DNA of 52,246 nucleotides from Spartobacteria bacterium (lineage in GTDB: Bacteria > Verrucomicrobiota > Verrucomicrobiia > Chthoniobacterales > UBA10450), in assembly GCA_003169695.1 (NCBI GenBank), contig PNAS01000069.1:1-52246 (forward strand). Direction: 5' to 3'. The translations under genes and the position numbers were made by a program. Below are positions 1 through 8,524 of this stretch, piece after piece. Below the pieces are notes generated by a model. It did no database searches and was not told the origin of the DNA. It saw nothing but the letters and a program-made list of their open reading frames with translations. Each line of letters opens with the position of its first letter. Positions within the stretch are counted from its first letter, which is position 1.

Positions 1-902
1 CTGTATGGCTCCGCGGGAAGCGAGAGCTGACTCGTTAGGCCGAGGCGCTTGAATTCTCCGCGATAATAATCCGCTACACCGCGCCGGACGGCGGACCAAC
101 CATCGAGAAACGGCAACTTCACCGCCATGATGGCCGCCTGTATTTCATCCAGCCGGAAGTTGCCGCCGATAAAATGATGATAATAGCGCGGTTCCATCCC
201 GTGCTGACGGCAGACCCGGAGACGTTGCGCGAGCGCGTTATCCCGGCATATCACCATTCCGGCATCGCCCGCGGCACCGAGATTCTTCGACGGGTAAAAG
301 CTGAAATAGCCGGCCTCGCCCATGGCGCCCGCTTTTGCTGTCATGCCACCGAAGGGACATTCCGCGCCGATCGCCTGGGCCGCATCTTCTATCACCTCCA
401 GTTGAAAGCGTTCCGAGATGCGGTGGATGGCGTCCATCTCGCAGCAGAGGCCGAAGAGATGCACGGGAACGATGGCCCGCACCGTTTTTCCCTGCGGCTC
501 ACGCAAGAATCCGTCTTCTCCCCGGCGGCACGACTCGTCGAGATAACGTTCCAGGGCCGCTGGCGAGATGTTGTACGTTTCGGGATCGATATCGACGAAG
601 ACCGGCGTTGCGCCGACCCGCGCGATGCAGCCGGCGGTGGCGAAGAATGTGTAGGCGCTCGTGATAACGGCGTCTCCGGGTCCGATCTCCAGAGCCATCA
701 GGATGGCCAGGAGCGCATCCGTGCCGGAGGAAACGCCGATGGCATTCGGCGCGGCGCAATAATTGCGGATTGCCTCCTCGAATGCCGCCACTTTCGGCCC
801 GAGAATAAAGTTCTGGCTGGCGAGAACTTCGTCGAGCTGCGCGCGGATCGGCCCAGCGAGCGCGCGGTACTGTTCGCTTAGATCGAGCAGGGGCACGCGC
901 AT
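1..902 (-). CDS. DegT/DnrJ/EryC1/StrS-type sugar aminotransferase, truncated by the window edge
   Basis: This is an aspartate-aminotransferase-fold, PLP-dependent enzyme of the family that transaminates nucleotide-linked keto-sugars for surface polysaccharides or secondary metabolites. The start is ATG at 902-900, giving MRVPLLDLSEQYRAL; the frame stays open to base 1, so about 300 N-terminal residues of a usual 360-400 are present. Family marks seen are the N-terminal LDLSEQY, the PLP-contact segment GVSSGTDALL, the IPVHLFG region, the EDAAQAIGA segment with its conserved Asp, and the Schiff-base lysine in SFYPSKNLGA, followed by FRLDEIQAA. The substrate cannot be told from this fragment. 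The neighbour at 1005 runs divergently. Confidence 0.9.
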   Translation of the reverse strand, partial: MRVPLLDLSEQYRALAGPIRAQLDEVLASQNFILGPKVAAFEEAIRNYCAAPNAIGVSSGTDALLAILMALEIGPGDAVITSAYTFFATAGCIARVGATPVFVDIDPETYNISPAALERYLDESCRRGEDGFLREPQGKTVRAIVPVHLFGLCCEMDAIHRISERFQLEVIEDAAQAIGAECPFGGMTAKAGAMGEAGYFSFYPSKNLGAAGDAGMVICRDNALAQRLRVCRQHGMEPRYYHHFIGGNFRLDEIQAAIMAVKLPFLDGWSAVRRGVADYYRGEFKRLGLTSQLSLPAEPY

Positions 903-1004
903 GGCTGGGAAAGGATGGCAGCTTCGCCCGGGCGTTCAATTGGAAGTTTGGCCGCTCGTTCACCCTCGTTGACCTCGGCAGGCGAGTAAGTTACCATCAG
1001 TGCC

Positions 1005-1181
1005 ATGGCATTGCTTCGCGGCCTTTTTTGGATTGTCCTATTTGTGTTTTTCACGTTCTGCTTCGTCGTGCTCTTCGAGTACGGCACTCACGACTTCGTG
1101 ACCGGATTTCAGAAAGAGTTTGAGCGTGTGAAGTCGTTTGCCATGCAAGCCGGCAAGCCTCCGGCCAAACCGAAAAAGTAG
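1005..1181 (+). CDS. 58-residue single-span membrane protein, unknown function
   Basis: A short frame from ATG 1005 to TAG 1181, too small for most ORF filters. The first 25 residues after MALLRG form one strongly hydrophobic segment rich in Phe, Val and Leu, so this is probably an inner-membrane anchor. It is followed by a charged tail of about 33 residues ending in a Lys/Pro-rich stretch (KPPAKPKK), presumably cytoplasmic. The frame lies between two minus-strand genes with its own 100-base upstream gap. No clear Shine-Dalgarno is visible. No family is recognised; the clean hydrophobic-to-charged layout supports a real gene, but this is inference. Confidence 0.55.
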   Translation: MALLRGLFWIVLFVFFTFCFVVLFEYGTHDFVTGFQKEFERVKSFAMQAGKPPAKPKK

Positions 1182-1220
1182 TCGCCCCAAACCGAAACTG
1201 GGCGCGAGTCCATTTGGTTC

Positions 1221-2093
1221 TTATTCGACGAATTCGACCGCTGGCGCTCTTTCGAGATAGCCTCGCCGGTTCGCCGTCTGTAAAAATTCGCGAACGGCTC
1301 TTCGCCCGATATATCCGTAATCGCGGGTGTACTCGTTCACGTACATGCCGATAAATTTTCTCGCGAGGTTTGCATCCATATCGCGCGCATAAGGCATCGA
1401 ATGCTGCACAGCCTCATCGCGATGCGCGAGGCCGAAATCGATGCTCTCTCGCATGATCTCCAGCAAATCGCGTTGCACCGCCGGCGCGATGTCCTTGCGC
1501 AAAACATTACCACCGAGCGGTAAGGGCAGACCGGTCTCGCGCTTCCACCATTCCCCCAAATCCAGGACCTGGATAAATCCCGATCGGCTGTAGGTGAGCT
1601 GACCCTCGTGAATGATCAAGCCCGCCGCGGCCGCGCCGCTTTTCACTGCCTCGAAGATTTGATCGAATGGGACAACGATGTGATCGAATCCGCCGAGATA
1701 GAGTTGCAACGCGAGGTATGCGCTCGTCATCCGGCCCGGGATTGCGATCTTTCGATTTCGAAGCCAGAAGCGGATTTCTTCGTCCGCCGCATCGGCGCCC
1801 AGGCCTTCCCTACTTGCCGTCACCACTATTGGGCCATAGCCATCGCCCATGCTGGCACCGCAGGGCAGAAGCGCGTACCGGTCGCTCACATACGCAAATG
1901 CGTGAATCGAGATCGCGGAGATGTGCAAGTCGCCGCGAAGTGCACGCTCATTCAGCGTTTGAATATCTTCGAGCCGATGCTCGAAACGATAGCCGCGCAG
2001 GTCGATCTTGCTTTCCGCCATTGCATAAAACATGAAGGCATCGTCCGGATCCGGAGAATGGCCCAGAGTGAAAACGCTCGATTCAGGTGGCAT
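1221..2093 (-). CDS. mqnD: MqnD-like 1,4-dihydroxy-6-naphthoate synthase (futalosine menaquinone pathway)
   Basis: MqnD converts cyclic dehypoxanthinyl futalosine to 1,4-dihydroxy-6-naphthoate in the alternative menaquinone pathway. The fold is that of periplasmic-binding proteins but the enzyme is cytosolic, and no signal peptide is seen here. The 290-residue length fits. Near the N-terminus is the family hallmark HSPDPDDAFMFYAM, then an EDIQTLNERA segment and DISAIS-like HISAIS; the middle carries AAAGLIIHEGQLTY, matching the ligand-closing region. Other mqn genes are not in the window, so it is unlinked here. MqnA is a related paralogue, but the SPDPDD motif and the length favour MqnD. It is divergent from parB across a 107-base gap. 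Confidence 0.85.
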   Translation of the reverse strand: MPPESSVFTLGHSPDPDDAFMFYAMAESKIDLRGYRFEHRLEDIQTLNERALRGDLHISAISIHAFAYVSDRYALLPCGASMGDGYGPIVVTASREGLGADAADEEIRFWLRNRKIAIPGRMTSAYLALQLYLGGFDHIVVPFDQIFEAVKSGAAAAGLIIHEGQLTYSRSGFIQVLDLGEWWKRETGLPLPLGGNVLRKDIAPAVQRDLLEIMRESIDFGLAHRDEAVQHSMPYARDMDANLARKFIGMYVNEYTRDYGYIGRRAVREFLQTANRRGYLERAPAVEFVE

Positions 2094-2200
2094 GGTCGCA
2101 CGCTAGCGGGGACCGCAGAGCGACGCAATGCGGGGGACGTCCCGCTCTGGAAACGGTTGCTGTTTGCGTAAGGAGAATCGTTCCGATACCCTGCAGTTGC

Positions 2201-3088
2201 ATGGCGAAATCAGCACTCGGTAAAGGTCTCAGCGCGCTGATTGGCACCCGGCCACCGGCCATTCGGTACGAGGCAGAACCTGGCGAGAATGTGCTTCAGG
2301 TTAGTCTGGCCAGCGTCGTGCCGAGTCCATTGCAGCCGCGAAAGGATTTCGCGCGTGACGCCTTGAATGAGATGGTCGAATCGATTCGCCAACATGGAAT
2401 CATCCAGCCATTGGTTGTTCGTGATGTGGGCGGCCGGCACGAGTTAATCGCCGGGGAACGCCGCTGGCGGGCCGCGCAGCAAGCAGGGCTCGGACAAGTG
2501 CCGGTGATTACTCGCGTCGCCACTGACCTCGAAGTCCTCGAAATTTCGTTGATTGAAAATTTGCAGCGCGCGGACCTCAATCCCATCGAGGAAGCGCAAG
2601 CGTATGCCCGGCTCGCGGATGAATTTGGAATGCGTCAGGAAGACATCGCGCAGAAAGTTGGCCGAAGCCGCGCGGCCGTCGCAAATTCGATTCGGCTGCT
2701 TGATTTACACCAGCAAGTGCAAGCATGGTTGACACAAGGTCTGCTTTCCGTGGGACATGCGAAGGTCTTGCTCGCTTTGAAAGAAGCGGAGGAACAGTTG
2801 CTGGTGGCGGAGACAATCTTGCGCCGCAGCGCGACCGTCCGCGCCACCGAACGCCTCGTCGCACGCCAGCTCGGCACCGCGCGGTCCCGCCGGAGACGGC
2901 AGACAAGCGCGGCGACGGTCACCTCCGCCACAATTGATGATCTCCAAAATCGATTGCAGGAACATCTTGGCACCCGGGTCACGCTGCACCACGGTGAGAA
3001 ACGCGGACGAATCGAGATCGAATATTACGGCAACGACGATCTGCAACGTGTTCTGGCCGCGCTCGGTTTATCCGCGAGCGAGACGTAA
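2201..3088 (+). CDS. parB: ParB/Spo0J chromosome-partitioning protein
   Basis: ParB binds parS sites, slides on DNA as a CTP-dependent clamp and is moved by ParA to segregate the replication origin. The open frame extends upstream, but ATG 2201 is preferred because MAKSALGKGLSALIG is the classic ParB N-terminus. The 295-residue product then has the ParB/sulfiredoxin-like CTPase domain (about residues 25-115, with LQPRK, GIIQPL and the CTP-box GERRWRAA), the helix-turn-helix DNA-binding domain (about 120-215, with LIENLQRADLNPIEEAQAY and VGRSRAAVANSIRLLDL), a basic linker and a C-terminal dimerisation segment. No parA lies beside it and I see no TGTTTCACGTGAAACA-like parS site in the window. 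Confidence 0.93.
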   Translation: MAKSALGKGLSALIGTRPPAIRYEAEPGENVLQVSLASVVPSPLQPRKDFARDALNEMVESIRQHGIIQPLVVRDVGGRHELIAGERRWRAAQQAGLGQVPVITRVATDLEVLEISLIENLQRADLNPIEEAQAYARLADEFGMRQEDIAQKVGRSRAAVANSIRLLDLHQQVQAWLTQGLLSVGHAKVLLALKEAEEQLLVAETILRRSATVRATERLVARQLGTARSRRRRQTSAATVTSATIDDLQNRLQEHLGTRVTLHHGEKRGRIEIEYYGNDDLQRVLAALGLSASET

Positions 3089-3089
3089 C

Positions 3090-4109
3090 ATGTTGGCATC
3101 AGGTGGATCGTGCGCTCCCCGCGCGATGTTTATGGCCGCGGCTTCGCCGCTATTCTGTCATCGCGGGCGGACCGCGCGATCCACGTTTGTGGCCATACGA
3201 TTCGCTGGATTGCTTCTCGCGTTCGGCTTTTTTGGCGCTTGCGATCGGGCGCAGACGGAGACGCAGCCACAACGCGGTGCTCAAAAGAAAATTTGGGAGG
3301 AATTCTCGGGCGAAAAAACGCTCGCGCATGTTCAGGCGATGGTGGACTTGGGTCCGCGCCCGCCCGGGACCGAGGCGATCGAAAAGACCAGAAGGTATCT
3401 CACAAAACAGCTCGAACTTTTCGGATGGAAGGTGACACGTCAGGTTTTTACGGACGACACACCGCGCGGGAAAATCGAGTTTGTGAATCTCATCGCTACA
3501 TTTGCTGGAAAGGGTAATGCCCCATCCTTTCTCATCTGCTCGCATTACGACACAAAGATATTTGATACGGCAAGGTTCGTTGGCGCGAACGATGGAGGTT
3601 CAAGCACTGGCGTGTTGCTCGAACTGGCTCGGGTTCTCGCCCAGCTTCCCGACCTGGCCCGGAGAGCAGAACTCGTTTTCTTTGACGGCGAGGAGGCGTA
3701 CGAGGCTTTCTCCGAAACTGACGGTCTCTACGGAAGCCGCTATTTTGCGGGGCAGCTTGCAGCTCAAGACAAAACGAAACAATATCGCGGAGGTATTTTG
3801 TTCGACATGGTGGGCGATCGATCGCTCAACATCACGCTGCCACCGGATTCGCCCGCCGAGATGGCGCGCGATATTTTCGCTTCGGCCGAAGCTTTGAACT
3901 TGCGGAAATATTTCACCTATTTCGACCGTGATATAACTGATGATCACACGCCCCTGAACGCGGTCGGAATTCCCACGATTGATTTGATCGACTTCGACTA
4001 TCCTCCCTGGCACACGCCCGATGACACAATCGACAAGCTGAGCGCAGAAAGCCTTCGAACGGTCGGTGCCGTTGCGTCCTATTACTTATCGGAAATAGCG
4101 CTGAAGTAA
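3090..4109 (+). CDS. M28-family zinc peptidase / glutaminyl-peptide cyclotransferase-like lipoprotein
   Basis: A secreted metal-dependent hydrolase of the M28 aminopeptidase/glutaminyl cyclase group, which cleave N-terminal residues or cyclise N-terminal Gln. Metal-ligand regions are SHYDTK, GANDGGSSTG, the FFDGEEAYEAFSETDGLYGS block typical of glutaminyl cyclases, DMVGDR, and HTPLNAVGIP with WHTPDDT near the C-terminus. The start is uncertain. ATG 3090 follows the parB stop by one base, but GTG 3189 would give a short lipoprotein signal (VAIRFAGLLLAFGFFGAC) with a lipobox ending at Cys, so the true start may be there. It probably sits at the outer or inner membrane facing the periplasm. It shares TAATG coupling with the next gene. 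Confidence 0.85.
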   Translation: MLASGGSCAPRAMFMAAASPLFCHRGRTARSTFVAIRFAGLLLAFGFFGACDRAQTETQPQRGAQKKIWEEFSGEKTLAHVQAMVDLGPRPPGTEAIEKTRRYLTKQLELFGWKVTRQVFTDDTPRGKIEFVNLIATFAGKGNAPSFLICSHYDTKIFDTARFVGANDGGSSTGVLLELARVLAQLPDLARRAELVFFDGEEAYEAFSETDGLYGSRYFAGQLAAQDKTKQYRGGILFDMVGDRSLNITLPPDSPAEMARDIFASAEALNLRKYFTYFDRDITDDHTPLNAVGIPTIDLIDFDYPPWHTPDDTIDKLSAESLRTVGAVASYYLSEIALK

Positions 4110-5038
4110 TGAGCAAGCTCCGCGTGTTTTGTTTGATCGCAGCCGCCTCTTTCTCCGGAGTGTTTTGTAGTGAATTGCTTTGCCGCTCGCCCGCTTTTCG
4201 CGATGCCGGCGGGCGTCTTTTTCGCAAAGGTCGCCTTATCGCCATTACGGATGGCAACGGCGTTTACGAGAAGGATCTGGATGACGAGGACTTTTTCACA
4301 GCGGCCGATTTGGTCGTCATGGAAAATCTTCGCCGCGTAGCGCGGAATGAGCCGCCGGATGCGGCAAAAGTCGATCGAGAATTATCTTTGCTGCGCGCGC
4401 AATTTGGCGATGAAAAGGCGTTTCTCCGAGGAGTTCGCTCCAACATTCTTTCCATCTCATCCCTGCGCGATCGAATCGAGGATCAAGTTCGTTCGCTCCA
4501 ATGGCTGGAGAAGCAGATCACTGCAGAAACAGCGGTAACCGAAAAGGAATGCCGGGATTTTTACGAGACGCATCTCGCGCTCCTTACGCAGCCGGTCCGG
4601 TTCCGCGCTTCGCACCTTTTTCTCGCTGCCCCAGCCGATACGCCGCCTGAAATTGTCGAATCCAAGCAAGAAGTGATCGACGCGTTCGCCGTTCGCCTAT
4701 CGCACGGGGAAACCTTGGCGCAGCTCGCCGCGGAAGCATCCGAGGATGAGGCAACAAAGGCGCGCGGCGGCGATCTTGGCTTTTTTTCCTCTGCGCGAAT
4801 GCCCCCCGAATTTTTCGCGGAAATCGAAAAACTCGCAACGGGCCGGAGGAGCAAACCGTTTCGCTCGCGTTTAGGTTTCCATATTGTCGAGGTGACCGAA
4901 ATCAGGCCGGCACGCGTGCTCAGTTTCGATGACGCGCGAGAAGACATATTCCGTGCCCTCTCGAATGAAAGACGTGCCTTGATTGCGGAACGTCTAGCTG
5001 ACATGCTCAGCACCGCTAGGTACGTCCGCTCCGACTGA
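4109..5038 (+). CDS. Parvulin-type peptidyl-prolyl cis-trans isomerase (PpiC/SurA-like), exported
   Basis: A probable periplasmic foldase. The 309-residue product starts with a short hydrophobic leader (VFCLIAAASFSGVFCSELLC) that could be a signal peptide or anchor, then a helical SurA-N-like region (about residues 55-145), then a rotamase domain (about 150-270) containing FRASHLFLA, the EDEATKARGGDLGFF block and a C-terminal GFHIVEVTE strand. These are standard parvulin marks. Its ATG overlaps the stop of the M28 gene (TAATG), so the two are likely co-translated and may act together on exported proteins. Substrates are unknown. Confidence 0.88.
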   Translation: MSKLRVFCLIAAASFSGVFCSELLCRSPAFRDAGGRLFRKGRLIAITDGNGVYEKDLDDEDFFTAADLVVMENLRRVARNEPPDAAKVDRELSLLRAQFGDEKAFLRGVRSNILSISSLRDRIEDQVRSLQWLEKQITAETAVTEKECRDFYETHLALLTQPVRFRASHLFLAAPADTPPEIVESKQEVIDAFAVRLSHGETLAQLAAEASEDEATKARGGDLGFFSSARMPPEFFAEIEKLATGRRSKPFRSRLGFHIVEVTEIRPARVLSFDDAREDIFRALSNERRALIAERLADMLSTARYVRSD

Positions 5039-5141
5039 CAATTGTGTGAGTCGGGGAAGTTGGGCATTGCGTCACTGCTGGTTTGCCCTGATTTTCAGCG
5101 GTTGCCGGCAAGAAGGCAGTCGAGCTGGGAACTAATCTGGA

Positions 5142-6344
5142 ATGTCAATTCGCACACGAAAAAACGTTGGGGTAATCGGCCTCGGAATCATCGGCCAGCG
5201 GGTGGCCGATAATCTGCGGGAACGCGGATTTCATGTCTTCGTTTGGAACCGCACGCCCCGTCCCGTTCCCAATTTCGTCGGATCGCCCGCGGAGGTCGCG
5301 GAGCTTTGCGATTTCATCCAGATTTTTGTCTCCGACGATGAGGCGTTGCTCCAGACGACGCAGCGCATTACGCGCGATTTGAGTCCGAACCACATCGTCA
5401 TGGCCCACTGCACGGTCTCTCCAGACACTATGCGTGCCGCTGCTGAGATCATCGAGCGGCGCGGCGCGCGGTTTCTTGACGCGCCCTTCACTGGGAGCAA
5501 GACGGCTGCGGAAAAAGGTCAGCTTGTCTATTACGTCGGCGGTGATGAAGTCGCGCTGCGGCAAGCGCGTCCGGTTCTTGAAGCGAGCAGCAAGGAGATT
5601 ATTGAGATGGGTAAGGTGGGCGACGCGACCACCATCAAGGTTGCAACAAACATGGTGACGGCGGCCAGTGTGCAAGCGGCGGCCGAAGCCCTGGCGCTTA
5701 TCTCTAAATCGGGCTTGCCGGTTGAGAGATTCGCCACTGCCATGCGCAACAATGGGAGCAACTCGTCCACTCTCGACATGAAGCTGCCGATGATGATGGA
5801 AGGCAATTTTGAGCCTCATTTTTCAGTGAAGCACATGTTGAAGGACGTCGTGATCGCCACGCGCCTGGCTCGCGCCTTTGGCATGGAGTTCGGCGCAACT
5901 GACGCTTCCCGTCACGGATTGGTCGAAGAAATGCGACAAGGCCGGGGGGACGACGATTACTCCTCGCTTCTCCGGCAATATTTCCCCGCGGGGGGCTCTC
6001 TCAAGAACGACCAGCAAGTCTCGAACGGAGAAGACGATCAACCGCGATTCGCTGGGCTGGATGAAGAAAAGGGGACTGAGCCGGAGCAGGTCACTGAGAC
6101 GGCCGCGGCCGGGTCAAGCGGACCGACGACGGCCGAAGTTGAAAAGGAACATACGGTGGTAACGCCCGCGCCTGATGAAACCAAAGATGAAGCATTGCAA
6201 GTAGCAGCGGCAAATCCAATAGCGACCGCGGCAGAATCAGACGTCCAACCAACCGTTCCACGCGAGTCGCCCGACATAGAAGAGCGAAGCGGAGAGCCTC
6301 GTGGAGCGTGGGGTGGCTTTTGGCGGCGACGGACGGACGATTGA
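5142..6344 (+). CDS. 3-hydroxyisobutyrate dehydrogenase-like NAD(P)-binding oxidoreductase with an acidic C-terminal tail
   Basis: A beta-hydroxyacid dehydrogenase. The N-terminal Rossmann domain has GVIGLGIIGQRVADNL (GxGxxG) and a basic FVWNRT after beta-2, suggesting NADPH. The substrate motif is DAPFTGSKTAAEKG and the catalytic lysine lies in IKVATNMV (about residue 168); the all-alpha dimerisation domain follows to about residue 285. From about residue 290 to 400 the protein has a low-complexity tail rich in Glu, Thr, Pro and Ala that ends in the compact GFWRRRTDD. Family members usually stop near 290-300 residues, so the tail is an unusual addition. It is followed 20 bases later by ygfZ. 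The substrate is unknown. Confidence 0.88.
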   Translation: MSIRTRKNVGVIGLGIIGQRVADNLRERGFHVFVWNRTPRPVPNFVGSPAEVAELCDFIQIFVSDDEALLQTTQRITRDLSPNHIVMAHCTVSPDTMRAAAEIIERRGARFLDAPFTGSKTAAEKGQLVYYVGGDEVALRQARPVLEASSKEIIEMGKVGDATTIKVATNMVTAASVQAAAEALALISKSGLPVERFATAMRNNGSNSSTLDMKLPMMMEGNFEPHFSVKHMLKDVVIATRLARAFGMEFGATDASRHGLVEEMRQGRGDDDYSSLLRQYFPAGGSLKNDQQVSNGEDDQPRFAGLDEEKGTEPEQVTETAAAGSSGPTTAEVEKEHTVVTPAPDETKDEALQVAAANPIATAAESDVQPTVPRESPDIEERSGEPRGAWGGFWRRRTDD

Positions 6345-6364
6345 GCTTTCCCGAAGCGTCCCTC

Positions 6365-7285
6365 ATGACGCAGCTCTCCAATCCCCAACGCGGCGCGTTT
6401 TTTGACCTCTCGCCACGCGTAAAGCTGCGCATTACGGGAGCGGACGCCCTTCGCTTTCTCAACGGTCAAATCAGCAACGATCTGCGGAAAGCAACCGCAG
6501 ATTTTGCGATTCAAGCTTCAGTCTTGAGCGCCAAAGGAAAATTGAACGCGAATGTTTTCATTTCCGCGAACGCGGATTCCTTCGTGCTTGATGCCGACCC
6601 GGAGGTGCGTGAAGAGCTTCCGGCTCGAATCGAGCGATACATCATAGCGGACGATGTGCAGATCGAAGATGTCACCGACAGGTTTGCGATCTTTCATATC
6701 ACCGGTGAGGTTGCACCAGTTCGTTTTCGGCCATCACGGATTGTGCGGGCGGATCGATTCGGTTGCTCTGGTTGGGACATTTGGTTAGAGCGCGCAGAGC
6801 TGGAGCGGGCTCGCCAGGAGTTGTCTGCGACTCTTGTTTTCTGCGATGAGGAATGCGCTGAGGTTTTTCGAATTGAGCGAGGAATTCCGCGCTGGGGGCA
6901 CGAACTGACGGATCAGATCATCCCGACGGAGGCCAACCTCGAACCCACCTCGATCGACTACTCCAAGGGCTGCTACATCGGACAGGAAGTGATTTCGCGA
7001 ATTAAGATGTCTGGGCAAACGAACAAGCGCTTGTGTGGTTTGGTTTCGGTTTCAGGAACGCCGCTCCGGCCGGGTATGCGGCTGGCGCCAGGTGAAGACG
7101 AGGGCAAGGAAGTAGGCTGGATAACCAGCGCCGCGCGCAGTCCGCGATTGGGAAAAGAGATCGCCCTCGGCTACGTGAAGCGAGGATTCAATTCGGTGGG
7201 GTCGCGCTATCAGGCTTTTCCGCCGGAAAATTCTGGCGACGATATTAATGTCCCTGTCGAGCTGGTGGCGGTCCCCTTCGTTTGA
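6365..7285 (+). CDS. ygfZ: YgfZ/CAF17-like folate-dependent Fe-S cluster protein
   Basis: YgfZ uses tetrahydrofolate and helps maintain iron-sulfur enzymes. The hallmark motif KGCYIGQE is present as YSKGCYIGQEVISR (about residues 200-213), including its conserved Cys, preceded by the GcvT-like folate-binding fold (LRFLNGQISNDL, ASVLSAKGKL). ATG 6365 is chosen: it gives MTQLSNPQRGAFFDLSPR, lies 20 bases after the previous stop, and the upstream extension is non-conserved and overlaps the previous gene. The product is 306 residues, normal for the family. It may be co-transcribed with the dehydrogenase before it and the ABC ATPase after it. Confidence 0.92.
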   Translation: MTQLSNPQRGAFFDLSPRVKLRITGADALRFLNGQISNDLRKATADFAIQASVLSAKGKLNANVFISANADSFVLDADPEVREELPARIERYIIADDVQIEDVTDRFAIFHITGEVAPVRFRPSRIVRADRFGCSGWDIWLERAELERARQELSATLVFCDEECAEVFRIERGIPRWGHELTDQIIPTEANLEPTSIDYSKGCYIGQEVISRIKMSGQTNKRLCGLVSVSGTPLRPGMRLAPGEDEGKEVGWITSAARSPRLGKEIALGYVKRGFNSVGSRYQAFPPENSGDDINVPVELVAVPFV

Positions 7286-7295
7286 GCACCAACAA

Positions 7296-8423
7296 ATGGC
7301 AAAAGTAAGTCTTAAGAACGTCACCAAGATCTATCCCGGCAAAAACCGGAAAGACGTCACTGCGGTCAACGACTTGGATCTCGAGATCCAAGACCGCGAG
7401 TTTGTCGTTCTCGTCGGGCCTCCCGACTGTGGGATATCGAGCATTCTTCGGATGATCGCCGGCCTCGACGACATTTCGAAAGGGGACATTTTCATCGGCG
7501 ATCACCGTGTCAACGACATGCCGCCGAAAGACCGCAACATCGCCACGGTGTCTCAAAACCACGCGCCCTACCCGCGGATGTCGGTGTACGACAACGTCGC
7601 CTTCGGTTTGAAACTGCGAAAGTTTCCCAACCCGGAAATAAAAAAGCGTGTGCCCGCAGCGGCCGGGATCCTTGGGCTACAGGACCTATTGAAGCGCAAA
7701 CCGGAATCCCTTTCGGGCGAAGAATGCCAGCGCGTCGCGATCGCTCGCGCGATCGCTCTTCAGCCAAAGGTATTCCTCTTCGACGAGCCGCTCGCGAATC
7801 TGGAGGCGAAGACACGCGGGAAAATGCGCAGCGAGATCACGAAACTGCATCAGCGTTTGCAGGCGACGATGATCTACGCCACCCATGATCCGGTCGAAGC
7901 GATGGCGATGGGCGGCCGGATTGTTGTCATGAACGATGGCGTCATTCAACAAGACGGAGCAGCGCTTTCGCTTTATGACGAGCCTGCAAATTCGTTCGTC
8001 GCCGAATTCGTGAGCCCTGCCATGAATCTCGTGCAGGGCACGCTGAAGGAGGTCCGCGATTCGTTTCTCTTTACTGAGCGGGAAGATGGCACCATCGAGG
8101 TGCGTTTACCGATCTCTGAGTTTCCGGCCGCGCGAGATTTTGCCGGGGGGTTGGTAATGCTCGGAATTCGCCCTGAGGATATTGAAGTCGTAGATGTTAC
8201 TAAAAAGACGGGAAACGATCCCGGCAGCTTCCCAGCGGTTGTCGACCTCGTCGAACCAATGGGTGGGGAGGCGAATTTGTATCTCCAAACCGGCGCGCAT
8301 GCCGTGGTTTGCCGGAGTCAACGCCGGGTGGATAGCAGGGAAGCCGGTCATCGATTGCAGTTTCGGCTGAACGTTGCAAAAGTGTGCCTATTTGACCCTG
8401 TCTCACGGCGGCGGATCACTTAG
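7296..8423 (+). CDS. MalK/UgpC-like ABC ATPase with degenerate ATP-binding motifs
   Basis: The fold is that of sugar-importer ATPases: an ABC domain in the first 235 residues, then a MalK-type regulatory domain (TOBE-like, with LGIRPEDIEVV). However, most catalytic motifs are altered. Walker A reads GPPDCGISS, where the family has GPSGCGKST, so the nucleotide-binding Lys is Ile. The signature reads LSGEECQRV instead of LSGGQRQRV. The D-loop is NLEAK instead of NLDAK. Walker B (VFLFDEP), the Q-loop Gln (VSQNHAPYP) and the H-loop His (ATHDPVEAM) remain. The frame is intact over 375 residues. ATG 7296 gives MAKVSLKNVTKIY. No permease or binding protein is adjacent. It is probably a non-hydrolysing paralogue or regulator (inference). 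Confidence 0.85.
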   Translation: MAKVSLKNVTKIYPGKNRKDVTAVNDLDLEIQDREFVVLVGPPDCGISSILRMIAGLDDISKGDIFIGDHRVNDMPPKDRNIATVSQNHAPYPRMSVYDNVAFGLKLRKFPNPEIKKRVPAAAGILGLQDLLKRKPESLSGEECQRVAIARAIALQPKVFLFDEPLANLEAKTRGKMRSEITKLHQRLQATMIYATHDPVEAMAMGGRIVVMNDGVIQQDGAALSLYDEPANSFVAEFVSPAMNLVQGTLKEVRDSFLFTEREDGTIEVRLPISEFPAARDFAGGLVMLGIRPEDIEVVDVTKKTGNDPGSFPAVVDLVEPMGGEANLYLQTGAHAVVCRSQRRVDSREAGHRLQFRLNVAKVCLFDPVSRRRIT

Positions 8424-8446
8424 GGGCCTAATTTCCTTCGTTTCTG

Positions 8447-8462
8447 AAACTTGCGTAAGTTT
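8447..8462. promoter_or_regulatory. 16-base inverted repeat upstream of the winged-helix regulator
   Basis: AAACTTGCGTAAGTTT is a perfect 6+6 inverted repeat around GCGT, 63 bases before the regulator start and followed by a short T-run. Two readings are possible: an operator for autoregulation, or a weak terminator for the ABC ATPase gene. The stem is AT-rich, which favours an operator. Confidence 0.4.
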
Positions 8463-8524
8463 TTTATTGCCTTTCCAAACGGAGCGCGGGTAATGTCGCC
8501 GCTTACTTACGAAGGGCCCTGCAA

